A DNA stretch of 7,940 bases from Planctomycetaceae bacterium (lineage in GTDB: Bacteria; Planctomycetota; Planctomycetia; Planctomycetales; Planctomycetaceae), in contig JAGQQB010000165.1 of assembly GCA_020426425.1 (NCBI GenBank), positions 1 to 7,940 on the forward strand, written 5' to 3'. This document shows positions 1 through 5,901 of this stretch, piece after piece (positions within the stretch are counted from its first letter, which is position 1; each line of letters begins with the position of its first letter). A program made the position numbers and the translations under genes. The notes under the pieces are model-generated. The model made no database searches, had not been told where the DNA came from, and worked only from the letters and a program-made list of their open reading frames with translations.

Positions 1-142
1 CGAGTTTGTCGAACAGCTTCAACTGAGACGCCAGGCCGAAGTAGCCCATCCAGCCGCGAACGTAGTCGGCGAGACCTTCCTGGGCCATGCCCAGCAATGC
101 GCGCGGTGCCACGACCATGAATTCGATCCCGTGCCAACGCAT
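1..142 (-). pseudogene. C-terminal fragment of a group II intron reverse transcriptase/maturase, cut by the left edge
   Basis: Read on the minus strand from an ATG at 142-140, about 47 codons stay open to the window edge. The stretch LADYVRGWMGYFGLASQ, followed by LKLFDKL, resembles the maturase-specific (GIIM, domain X) region of group II intron proteins, where a Y-(L/V)-RGW-x-x-YF core precedes a phenylalanine, a DKLD-type segment and an RRR block. Such proteins splice and mobilise their host intron. Going upstream (142 towards 350), neither this frame nor the other minus frames show the reverse-transcriptase palm (no YxDD motif), and the space is taken by a palindrome and the next gene. 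The homology appears to begin only around position 105. I therefore read it as a 5'-truncated remnant, or the end of a decayed intron whose 3' part lies beyond the left edge. The match rests on one short motif recognised by eye, so certainty is moderate. Confidence 0.5.
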
Positions 143-207
143 GACTATTACTCCATTCAATCGGTCTTCGCGCCGGGTGAGCATCGTGCAGCAGGCCGAT
201 GCCTCAT

Positions 208-259
208 AGTCGTTGATCGCTCCGCGATCAAACGTTGGATCGCGGAGCAATCCACGACT
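208..259. repeat. 52-bp imperfect palindrome
   Basis: The two 22-base arms, 208-229 and 238-259, are reverse complements except at two pairs (214/253 and 218/249). The inner 11 bases are exact: GCTCCGCGATC at 219-229 against GATCGCGGAGC at 238-248. The eight central bases contain AACGTT, itself a palindrome, so 23 of 26 pairs match across the whole 52 bases. As RNA or single-stranded DNA it would fold into a strong hairpin. There is no T-run on either side, which argues against a standard intrinsic terminator. It lies between the intron-protein remnant and the LarA-like gene. It could be a REP-like or small palindromic element, a terminator variant, or a hairpin of the sort some group II introns insert beside. 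Confidence 0.85.
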
Positions 260-340
260 GTTGTGCCGCTCACGATCCTCCAAATCGTGCTGAGTCCAAT
301 CGAGAGCAACAAGCACCCCAAACCTGCCCGTCGATCAACA

Positions 341-345
341 GAGGA
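341..345 (+). promoter_or_regulatory. Ribosome binding site that decides the LarA-like start
   Basis: GAGGA lies 7 bases before the GTG at 353 and 13 bases before the ATG at 359. Spacing favours the GTG start, while start-codon preference favours the ATG. Either choice changes the protein by only two residues. Confidence 0.45.
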
Positions 346-352
346 ACTCAAC

Positions 353-1618
353 GTGTCGATGCGGCTGCCTGAGATGATTCGACTGCGGCAAACCTTCGCG
401 CGGCCGGTCATTTCTGATGTTCCGCAGGCCGTGCGCGAGCAACTGGCCAAACTGGCACTCGAACGGCAGATCCAGCCCGGGCAACGTGTCGCGGTCACGG
501 TTGGTTCGCGCGGCATTACTGGCATCGCGACAATCATTCGCAGCGTGGTCGACTACCTCAAGGAGCTGGGGGCTGAGCCATTCCTGGTCCCGGCGATGGG
601 GAGTCACGGCGGCGCGACGGCCCAGGGGCAAGTCGAGCTCATCGCGCAGTACGGCATCACGGAAGAATCGATGTCGGTGCCGATTCTCTCCTCGATGGCG
701 ACGGTCATCGTCGGCGAACTGGCGGCAGGGATTCCGGTGCACTTTGATCGGCATGCCTTCGAGGCCGATCATGTTCTGGTGGTCGGACGCGTGAAACCGC
801 ACACGATGTTTGTAGGTGACGTCGAATCCGGCCTGCACAAGATGCTGCTCATCGGGTTGGGCAAGCATGCTGGTGCGCTGACGTATCATCGCGCGATCAA
901 GGAATACAGTTTCGACGAAATCATCCGCGCGGTCGCTGGTGTAGTACTCGAGCGCTGCCGGATTGTTGCCGGTCTGGCCATCGTCGAGAACGCGTACGAC
1001 GAGACAGCGCTCATTGAAGGGGTCGCGCCGGCAGACTTTCACGCGCGAGAGAGCAAACTTCTCGCGCAGGCGAAAGCATGGCTGCCGCAGTTACCGTTTC
1101 CCAAAGTCGATCTGTTGATCGTTGACCAAATCGGCAAGGAGATCAGCGGGACTGGGATGGATACGAACATTGTCGGTCGCAAATACAACGACCATGTCGC
1201 CATGCCAGGCGACCGCGCCGACTGTAAGCGCATCTTCATTCGCGGGCTCACCGAGCAAACACACGGCAACGCCTGTGGTATTGGTCTCGCAGAGTTCACG
1301 CTGCGGCGTGCCGTGGAGCAGATGGACCGTGAGTACACGATGGTCAACTGTATCACCAGCGGGCATCCCACCGCCGGGATGATTCCGCTCGTCTATGACA
1401 CTGACCGCGAAGTCATCGAGAATGCGCTGCAGACGATCGGTCTGACCCCGCCCGACCAGGCGCGCGTCATCCGGATTCGCGACACCCTGCATCTGGACGA
1501 AGTCTACGTCAGCACGGCGTACGCGTCAGAGTGGGCCGGTCGCGAGGATCTTCAGGTGCTCACCGCGCCGGCACCAATTGGGTTCGATACACACGGCGAT
1601 CTCAATGATCCACTATGA
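353..1618 (+). CDS. LarA-superfamily (DUF2088, nickel-pincer-type) isomerase-like protein
   Basis: This is a homologue of LarA, the lactate racemase that uses a nickel-pincer nucleotide cofactor. Most members of the superfamily act on other or unknown 2-hydroxy acids, so the substrate cannot be named. Numbered from the ATG at 359 (419 residues), the visible signatures are a glycine-rich segment MGSHGG near 80-85, then VKPHTMFVGDVESGLHKMLL at 145-164, then GLGKHAGA at 167-173. H83, H148, K161 and H170 are candidates for the cofactor- and nickel-binding or catalytic histidines and lysine of LarA; K161 would be the lysine that bonds the cofactor. The second domain carries VDQIGKEISGTGMDTN at 255-270. 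No signal peptide or membrane segment is seen, so it is probably cytosolic. The start is set by an SD at 341-345; the open frame back to 131 is not counted. No cofactor-synthesis genes (larB, larC, larE) are nearby, so function depends on genes elsewhere or the protein has another role. It converges with ilvB. Confidence 0.88.
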   Translation: MSMRLPEMIRLRQTFARPVISDVPQAVREQLAKLALERQIQPGQRVAVTVGSRGITGIATIIRSVVDYLKELGAEPFLVPAMGSHGGATAQGQVELIAQYGITEESMSVPILSSMATVIVGELAAGIPVHFDRHAFEADHVLVVGRVKPHTMFVGDVESGLHKMLLIGLGKHAGALTYHRAIKEYSFDEIIRAVAGVVLERCRIVAGLAIVENAYDETALIEGVAPADFHARESKLLAQAKAWLPQLPFPKVDLLIVDQIGKEISGTGMDTNIVGRKYNDHVAMPGDRADCKRIFIRGLTEQTHGNACGIGLAEFTLRRAVEQMDREYTMVNCITSGHPTAGMIPLVYDTDREVIENALQTIGLTPPDQARVIRIRDTLHLDEVYVSTAYASEWAGREDLQVLTAPAPIGFDTHGDLNDPL

Positions 1619-1755
1619 ATCTTCCGGCCATCAATAGTCGCGTTTCACTCAGCAATCCCACTCGGTGCAAGAATGGCAAATTCCCTGCGACGATTGGATG
1701 GCAAGCGGCAAACTCCGGTGGAATCACTCGGTAGGTGCCGAAGCCAGGATAGCCG
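1619..1755. other. Convergent intergenic gap
   Basis: These 137 bases separate two tail-to-tail genes, where a shared terminator would be expected. I see no stable GC-rich stem with a T-run on either strand. The octamer CACTCGGT occurs twice, at 1659-1666 and 1725-1732, which is probably chance. Confidence 0.5.
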
Positions 1756-3579
1756 CTACTCAATAATAATATCCCGCACGGTGCCGCCGCCGGGGATCAT
1801 GGGGAGCACATGCTCCTGGTACGGGCAGATGACGTCGAGCAGATAAGGGCCATCGTGCGCCAGCATTTCGGCGAGCGCTTTGGGAAACTCCTTCTTGCTC
1901 CGCACCTGCTTGGCTTCCACGCCGAAGCCCTTGGCGATGCTGACGAAGTCGGGATAGGTTTCCTCGTAGTGTCCCCCTTCCCCTTCACCAAGCCATTCCG
2001 GATGATCGATGGGCCCCAGGTATGTGTGGGCACGACGTCCTTCCATAAAGCGGTCTTCCCACTGCACCACCATCCCCAGGTGCTGGTTGTTGAGCAGGAG
2101 AATCTTCACCGGCAGATTCTCACACTTGAGTGTCGCCAGTTCCTGCACATTCATCAGGAACGAGCCATCGCCGTCGATGTCGATCACTTGTGAAGCGGGA
2201 TGAGCCGCCTGTACCCCCATCGCCGCAGGGAGACCGAAGCCCATGGTTCCCAACCCAGAACTGCAAAGCCACTTCTTGGGGGAACGGAACTTGTAAAACT
2301 GCGCGGTAAACATCTGGTGCTGACCGACACCGACCGCTACGAACGGCTCGTTGTCGATCGTTTGCCGCCACAGTTCTTCGATTGCGTACTGTGGCAGAAT
2401 GAAGTCCCCGGCTTCACGGTACGAGAGTGGATAACTGGTTCTCCATTCGTTGATCTGGTTCCACCACTCGGTCAGATCGGGAGCATCGCTCTTGGACTGG
2501 AAGTGCTCGTTCAACTTCTCCAGGAAGAGCTTGACATCGGCCACGATGGGGATGTGCGCTTCCTTGTTCTTACTCATCTCGGAAGGATCGATGTCGACAT
2601 GGATGATCTTGCCATGTTTGGCGAACTCTTCGAGTTTGCCCGTCACACGGTCATCGAATCGCACGCCGAGTGCGAGCAACAGATCTGCGTCGTTGATTGC
2701 GTAGTTCGCGTACACCGTCCCATGCATACCAAGCATATGGAGCGACTGGGGGTCATCACCGGGGAATGCACCCAATCCCATCGCGGTCATCGTGACGGGG
2801 ATGTTCGACGCCCGCGCGAACTTCACTAATTCGGCGGAGGCATCAGCATTAATCACTCCACCGCCGACATACAGAATCGGCTTCTTGGACCGTCGCACCG
2901 CAGCAATCACCTGATTGATCTGCTCGGTGGCCACCTTCCGACGCTCAGGATGGTATCCGGGCAGATACATCGGTGGATCCCAATCGATTTCGCTGGGGTC
3001 AATCGAAGCGAGCTGAATGTTCTTGGGGAAGTCGATCAGCACCGGGCCAGGACGGCCGGTCTTGGCCACAAAGTAAGCTTCCTTGACGATCCGCGGAATG
3101 CTCTTGAGCGCCTTGGCGACCGATTCAGGACAGGTGTAGTCGTCGGCAGTGATCAGATAATGATGCTTGGTGACCGCGCGACAGACTTCGACGATCGGAG
3201 TTTCCTGAAAGGCATCGCTGCCAATCACCGCCTGCGCCACCTGTCCCGTGATCGCCAGCATCGGGACGGAGTCCATTTTGGCGTCAGCGATCGCCGTCAC
3301 CAGATTGGTCGCGCCCGGTCCCGAGGTCGCCATGCAGATGCCGACCTGATCCGAGGTCCGCGAGACCCCTTGAGCGGCGAACGACCCCCCTTGCTCATGA
3401 CGCGGCAGGATCGTCCGGATGCGATCCCGGCACTTCCGCAGGGCCTGATGCAGCGGCATGCTGGCCCCTCCGGGGTACGCGAATACATACTGACCGCCCT
3501 GCCGAATCAAGGCTTCGACGAGGATCTCAGCACCAAGCATGGTCTGACGGTCGGTCTGTTTGTCGGTTGCGGTGGACAC
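1756..3579 (-). CDS. ilvB: Acetolactate synthase, large (catalytic) subunit, biosynthetic type
   Basis: This thiamine-diphosphate enzyme joins two pyruvates into acetolactate, or pyruvate and 2-oxobutyrate into acetohydroxybutyrate, the first shared step of valine, leucine and isoleucine synthesis. The 607 residues are full length. The N-terminal domain has FAYPGGASMPLHQAL at 33-47, the catalytic glutamate E62 in RHEQGG, and SGPGATNLV at 86-94. The middle domain has RFDDRVTG at 307-314, which marks the FAD-containing anabolic enzyme rather than the catabolic one. The C-terminal domain has the metal/thiamine-diphosphate site GDGSF at 470-474 and N497/N498, then LGMVVQWEDRF at 501-511. The start is a GTG at 3579-3577, preceded by AAAGG 8 bases upstream; an internal ATG at codon 14 is the alternative, but its upstream sequence looks weaker. 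No small regulatory subunit gene (ilvN) adjoins it on either side, and it appears monocistronic. Confidence 0.97.
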   Translation of the reverse strand: MSTATDKQTDRQTMLGAEILVEALIRQGGQYVFAYPGGASMPLHQALRKCRDRIRTILPRHEQGGSFAAQGVSRTSDQVGICMATSGPGATNLVTAIADAKMDSVPMLAITGQVAQAVIGSDAFQETPIVEVCRAVTKHHYLITADDYTCPESVAKALKSIPRIVKEAYFVAKTGRPGPVLIDFPKNIQLASIDPSEIDWDPPMYLPGYHPERRKVATEQINQVIAAVRRSKKPILYVGGGVINADASAELVKFARASNIPVTMTAMGLGAFPGDDPQSLHMLGMHGTVYANYAINDADLLLALGVRFDDRVTGKLEEFAKHGKIIHVDIDPSEMSKNKEAHIPIVADVKLFLEKLNEHFQSKSDAPDLTEWWNQINEWRTSYPLSYREAGDFILPQYAIEELWRQTIDNEPFVAVGVGQHQMFTAQFYKFRSPKKWLCSSGLGTMGFGLPAAMGVQAAHPASQVIDIDGDGSFLMNVQELATLKCENLPVKILLLNNQHLGMVVQWEDRFMEGRRAHTYLGPIDHPEWLGEGEGGHYEETYPDFVSIAKGFGVEAKQVRSKKEFPKALAEMLAHDGPYLLDVICPYQEHVLPMIPGGGTVRDIIIE

Positions 3580-3663
3580 AGGAATGCCTTTTTCCCATCG
3601 GATGATGTGAATTTGAAGTGGGCGGTCGGGACGTACCCTCAGCCCGGAAGTTGCCAGAGCCAG

Positions 3664-3669
3664 ATTGTA
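3664..3669 (-). promoter_or_regulatory. Candidate -10 element for ilvB
   Basis: On the minus strand this reads TACAAT, five of six matches to the sigma-70 -10 consensus. Transcription would start near 3657 and give a leader of about 78 bases. No good -35 lies 16-18 bases upstream, so this is a guess from one hexamer. Confidence 0.3.
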
Positions 3670-3771
3670 ACCAGCCCGATTTGCGTCGGCGAGGGTTCTC
3701 TCTGCTCATCGATCAAATATCTGAGATCAGGGGACCAGTCAGACAGATTGGAGAAGTTCTGGTTCACTGAG

Positions 3772-3787
3772 ATCGACGCGCGTCGAT
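3772..3787. repeat. Perfect 16-bp palindrome, possible operator
   Basis: The sequence ATCGACGCGCGTCGAT is its own reverse complement. It lies about 100 bases upstream of the candidate ilvB -10 and about 50 bases upstream of the candidate rpmB -35. A dimeric regulator binding here could act on either gene. Nothing in the window encodes such a regulator. Confidence 0.5.
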
Positions 3788-3836
3788 GGAATCGGGCCGC
3801 CTGACCAGTTCAAACGCAAAACCATGTCGCATTGCG

Positions 3837-3865
3837 TTGCAGGCTCAGACCGGGTCGACTAAACT
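3837..3865 (+). promoter_or_regulatory. Candidate promoter for rpmB and the NuoEF fusion gene
   Basis: TTGCAG at 3837-3842 and TAAACT at 3860-3865 are 17 bases apart, the preferred sigma-70 spacing. They match the -35 and -10 consensus at 3 and 4 of 6 positions respectively. Transcription would start near 3872, leaving a leader of about 68 bases before rpmB. The leader would carry the CCCCGGGG/GGACCGGTCC palindromes and the ACAGTTAACTGT palindrome. Confidence 0.35.
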
Positions 3866-3916
3866 GTCGCGTTCCCCCGGGGACCGGTCCGCATGGAGAT
3901 CGTCCAGGGCATGCTG

Positions 3917-3928
3917 ACAGTTAACTGT
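3917..3928. repeat. Perfect 12-bp palindrome just before rpmB
   Basis: ACAGTTAACTGT ends 11 bases before the rpmB ATG. As RNA it could form only a 4-bp stem with a TTAA loop, so a DNA-binding site is the more natural reading if it has any role. Confidence 0.45.
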
Positions 3929-3939
3929 AAGTGATTGCG

Positions 3940-4245
3940 ATGAGTACACTTAAGAAGAATAAGCGGATGAAGTTGGCGAAGCGGTTCGAGCTGTACGGCG
4001 AGAACAAGCCCTCATTTGGCAACAGCTTGTGCCAGCGTGGTAAGCCCAAGTATCTGGGCGGTAACGGGCGCAAGACCACGGGCATCACCCGTCGTAAGTT
4101 CAAGAAGAACCTCCAGACTGTGCGCGTAATGGAAGATGGACAGGTCGTCCGTCGTCGCGTTCCCGTGAGCATGATTCGCTCAGGAATGATCGAAAAACGC
4201 GTCGTCCGCAAGCCCTTTGACACCGAAGGTGGCAAGTCCTCGTGA
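3940..4245 (+). CDS. rpmB: 50S ribosomal protein bL28
   Basis: bL28 is a small basic protein of the large ribosomal subunit. The 101 residues begin MSTLKKNKRMKLAKRFELYG. The family landmarks are KPSFGN at about 23-28, a basic RRKFKKNLQTVRV segment at about 51-63 that matches the NPNLQ-x-VR core, then an (R)RRVPVSMIRSGMIEK tail matching the usual RIRVST-x-x-x-x-x-G. Between the first two landmarks lies an extended lysine/glycine-rich loop, GKPKYLGGNGRKTTG. The cysteines of the zinc-binding form (C-x-x-C near the N-terminus) are absent: the expected site reads RFELYGE, making it a 'C-minus' bL28. The ATG at 3940 is preceded by AAGTGA 5 bases upstream; a GTG at 3931 is an in-frame alternative without an SD. 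The next gene starts 30 bases after the stop. Confidence 0.95.
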   Translation: MSTLKKNKRMKLAKRFELYGENKPSFGNSLCQRGKPKYLGGNGRKTTGITRRKFKKNLQTVRVMEDGQVVRRRVPVSMIRSGMIEKRVVRKPFDTEGGKSS

Positions 4246-4260
4246 GGCCGCCTTGACCGT

Positions 4261-4266
4261 GGGGAG
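4261..4266 (+). promoter_or_regulatory. Ribosome binding site of the NuoEF fusion gene
   Basis: GGGGAG sits 9 bases before the ATG at 4276, within the 30-base gap after rpmB. With no terminator in that gap, the two genes are probably read as one transcript. Confidence 0.55.
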
Positions 4267-4275
4267 TAAGCACCC

Positions 4276-5901
4276 ATGGAAGTTCTGCGAGAACTGATGT
4301 CGCTCCAGACGGAGCACGGATTCGTTTCAGATGCCGCGTTGCGAGAAGTCTCGCGACGGCGGCATCTGCCGCTTTATGAGCTGGAAGGACTCGTCTCCTT
4401 CTACACGCACTTTCGACGCGCAGCGCCGCCCAAGCATGTCGTTCAGGTGTGTCGCGATGCCTGCTGCCAACTGGCCGGCGCAGATGAGTTTGTGCGTGAC
4501 TTGCAGGCGTACATCGCCGATCGAGACGACGTTCTGATCGAGCGTGTCTCGTGCCTGGGACGCTGCGACACCGCTCCAGCCGGCAGTCATCACGGGCATG
4601 TCTGTAAGGTTCCGTTACAGGACGCCGCCAACTTCCTGGCCGGGCTGGATCATCCGACATCGGTCGTTGAGTCGCGGACTGCTCCGAATTGGCGCTGTTG
4701 TCCCGATCCCGCTCTGGGGCTCTGTCCGACGGTGCGGCATCTGCTCGACCAGGCGGAGGGACTCGCGGCAACCTGCATTAACGAGCTGAACGCCTCAGGA
4801 CTGCAGGGGCGGGGCGGGGCAGGATTTCCCACCGGGAAGAAATGGGAACTGGTCGCGGCAGAACAGCGTTTTCCTAAGTACGTCATCTGCAATGCAGATG
4901 AGAGTGAACCAGGAACATTCAAGGATCGAGAGATCCTGCGCTGGCATCCTGAACGAGTCATCGAAGGGATGTTGCTGGCGGGACTCACAATCGGGGCAAC
5001 AAAGGGCGTTCTCTTTCTGCGGCACGAGTACGAAGCTGAGCGGCAGATCTTCGAGGCAGCTTTGACGACAGTGCGCGAACAGGGAATGCTCGGCAACAAC
5101 GTCGGTGGCCATTGGCAGAGTTTCGACATTGAGATCTTCGTTTCCCCAGGCGGTTACATCCTGGGTGAAGAAACTGCACTTCTCGAGGCACTCGAAGACA
5201 AACGGGGCGAACCGCGTAACAAGCCGCCCTATCCGGGTCAGCATGGTCTGTGGGGCCAACCAACGTTGATCAACAACGTCGAGACCTTCGCTCTCGCGGC
5301 AGCGATCATTCAGCATGGCGCGCAGTGGTGGCATGATCAGGGCCAAGACGACTACTCTGGGCTGAAGTTTGTGTGCATCTCAGGTGACGTTGTTTCACCC
5401 GGCGTGTTCGAAGTCGCTATGGGAACCTCGTTTCGCGACGTCCTGAACATGGCGGGCGGGGTCACCGATGGCAAACTGGTCCATGCGTTTCTACCCGGCG
5501 GGGCCAGTTCACGCTTTATGACGGCGGACCAGCTCGACACACCGATCGATTTCCAAGCAGTCCAGTCTGCAGGCAGCATGCTAGGGACCGGAGCAATCAT
5601 CATTTTCCGCGAAGGTCGCGACTTGCTGCAAGTGGCGACGAGTTTGACCCGATTTTTCCGCAATGAATCTTGCGGTAAGTGCGTCCCCTGTCGACTCGGG
5701 ACCGAACAGGCCGTGCGAATCTTGGAGAGTCGTGGCGCGCGTCCACTCAGTGTGGACCAACGGACGTTGCTGGGCGAACTGGACGAAACATTGCGGCAAA
5801 CGTCGATCTGTGGTCTTGGTCAGGTGTCACTCACACCCCTGCGGTCGTTGCTAAATTCCGCAAGTCTCTCCCCATCCACCTCGCCGCCCTCTCAATCGTG
5901 A
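4276..5901 (+). CDS. NuoE-NuoF fusion: NADH-binding flavin/iron-sulfur subunit (diaphorase module)
   Basis: The protein joins the two subunits that exchange electrons with NAD(H) in complex I, NAD-linked hydrogenases (HoxF type) and NAD-linked formate dehydrogenases. Residues 1 to about 125 are the NuoE-like thioredoxin fold with its [2Fe-2S] ligands C59, C64, C93 and C97 (C-x4-C and C-x3-C). Residues from about 150 are NuoF-like: FMN-binding GRGGAGFPTGKKWE at 178-191, NADH-binding CNADESEPGTFKDREIL at 205-221, GGYILGEETALLEALE at 292-307, and the [4Fe-4S] ligands C466, C469, C472 (ESCGKCVPCR) and C512. All cofactor ligands are present, so it should be active. The linker has three more cysteines (C141, C142, C150). 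It lacks the extra C-terminal ferredoxin domain of many hydrogenase homologues. No NuoG, hydrogenase or formate dehydrogenase subunit is in the window, so the parent complex cannot be named. It is a 541-residue cytosolic protein, likely co-transcribed with rpmB. Confidence 0.93.
   Translation: MEVLRELMSLQTEHGFVSDAALREVSRRRHLPLYELEGLVSFYTHFRRAAPPKHVVQVCRDACCQLAGADEFVRDLQAYIADRDDVLIERVSCLGRCDTAPAGSHHGHVCKVPLQDAANFLAGLDHPTSVVESRTAPNWRCCPDPALGLCPTVRHLLDQAEGLAATCINELNASGLQGRGGAGFPTGKKWELVAAEQRFPKYVICNADESEPGTFKDREILRWHPERVIEGMLLAGLTIGATKGVLFLRHEYEAERQIFEAALTTVREQGMLGNNVGGHWQSFDIEIFVSPGGYILGEETALLEALEDKRGEPRNKPPYPGQHGLWGQPTLINNVETFALAAAIIQHGAQWWHDQGQDDYSGLKFVCISGDVVSPGVFEVAMGTSFRDVLNMAGGVTDGKLVHAFLPGGASSRFMTADQLDTPIDFQAVQSAGSMLGTGAIIIFREGRDLLQVATSLTRFFRNESCGKCVPCRLGTEQAVRILESRGARPLSVDQRTLLGELDETLRQTSICGLGQVSLTPLRSLLNSASLSPSTSPPSQS

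Larger units (their letters stand above)
143..352. other. Non-coding gap upstream of the LarA-like gene
   Basis: With the intron-protein remnant to its left, this is the only part of the first 352 bases with no gene assigned. It holds a 52-bp palindrome at 208-259, a small inverted repeat (CACGAT 271-276 with ATCGTG 284-289, 7-base loop) and an SD-like GAGGA at 341-345. The plus frame of the downstream gene stays open back to a GTG at 131. The extra 74 residues resemble nothing in the family and run through the palindrome, so I treat this as non-coding. No convincing -35/-10 pair was found. Confidence 0.6.
3580..3939. promoter_or_regulatory. Divergent ilvB/rpmB control region
   Basis: This 360-base stretch has no supported gene and must hold the promoters of two divergent units. 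It contains a perfect 16-bp palindrome (3772-3787), a 7-bp inverted repeat with a 12-base loop (3813-3819 with 3832-3838), the short GC palindromes CCCCGGGG (3875-3882) and GGACCGGTCC (3881-3890), and a perfect 12-bp palindrome (3917-3928). Open frames crossing it are antisense to ilvB or rich in Arg, Ser and Pro, without a recognisable family. Confidence 0.6.

Noticed and set aside
131..352. N-terminal extension of the LarA-like protein from a GTG at 131.
   Set aside because: The 74 extra residues match nothing in the family, overlap the intron-protein remnant on the other strand and run through the 52-bp palindrome. A ribosome binding site supports a start at 353 or 359.
1619..1755. Shared terminator between the LarA-like gene and ilvB.
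   Set aside because: Only short, weak inverted repeats were found and no T-run follows any of them.
3527..3709. Minus-strand 60-codon frame crossing the ilvB leader, considered as an attenuation leader peptide.
   Set aside because: It is not enriched in Leu, Ile or Val, has no SD, and its ATG lies upstream of the best candidate transcription start. No terminator/antiterminator pair was seen in the leader.
2950..3804. Long plus-strand open frame (284 codons) opposite the start of ilvB.
   Set aside because: It is antisense to a certain ilvB, rich in Arg, Asp and Gly without family motifs, and typical of a shadow frame in GC-rich DNA.
4100..4771. Minus-strand open frame of 223 codons across rpmB and the NuoEF gene.
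   Set aside because: It is very rich in Arg with no recognisable domain and lies opposite two secure genes.
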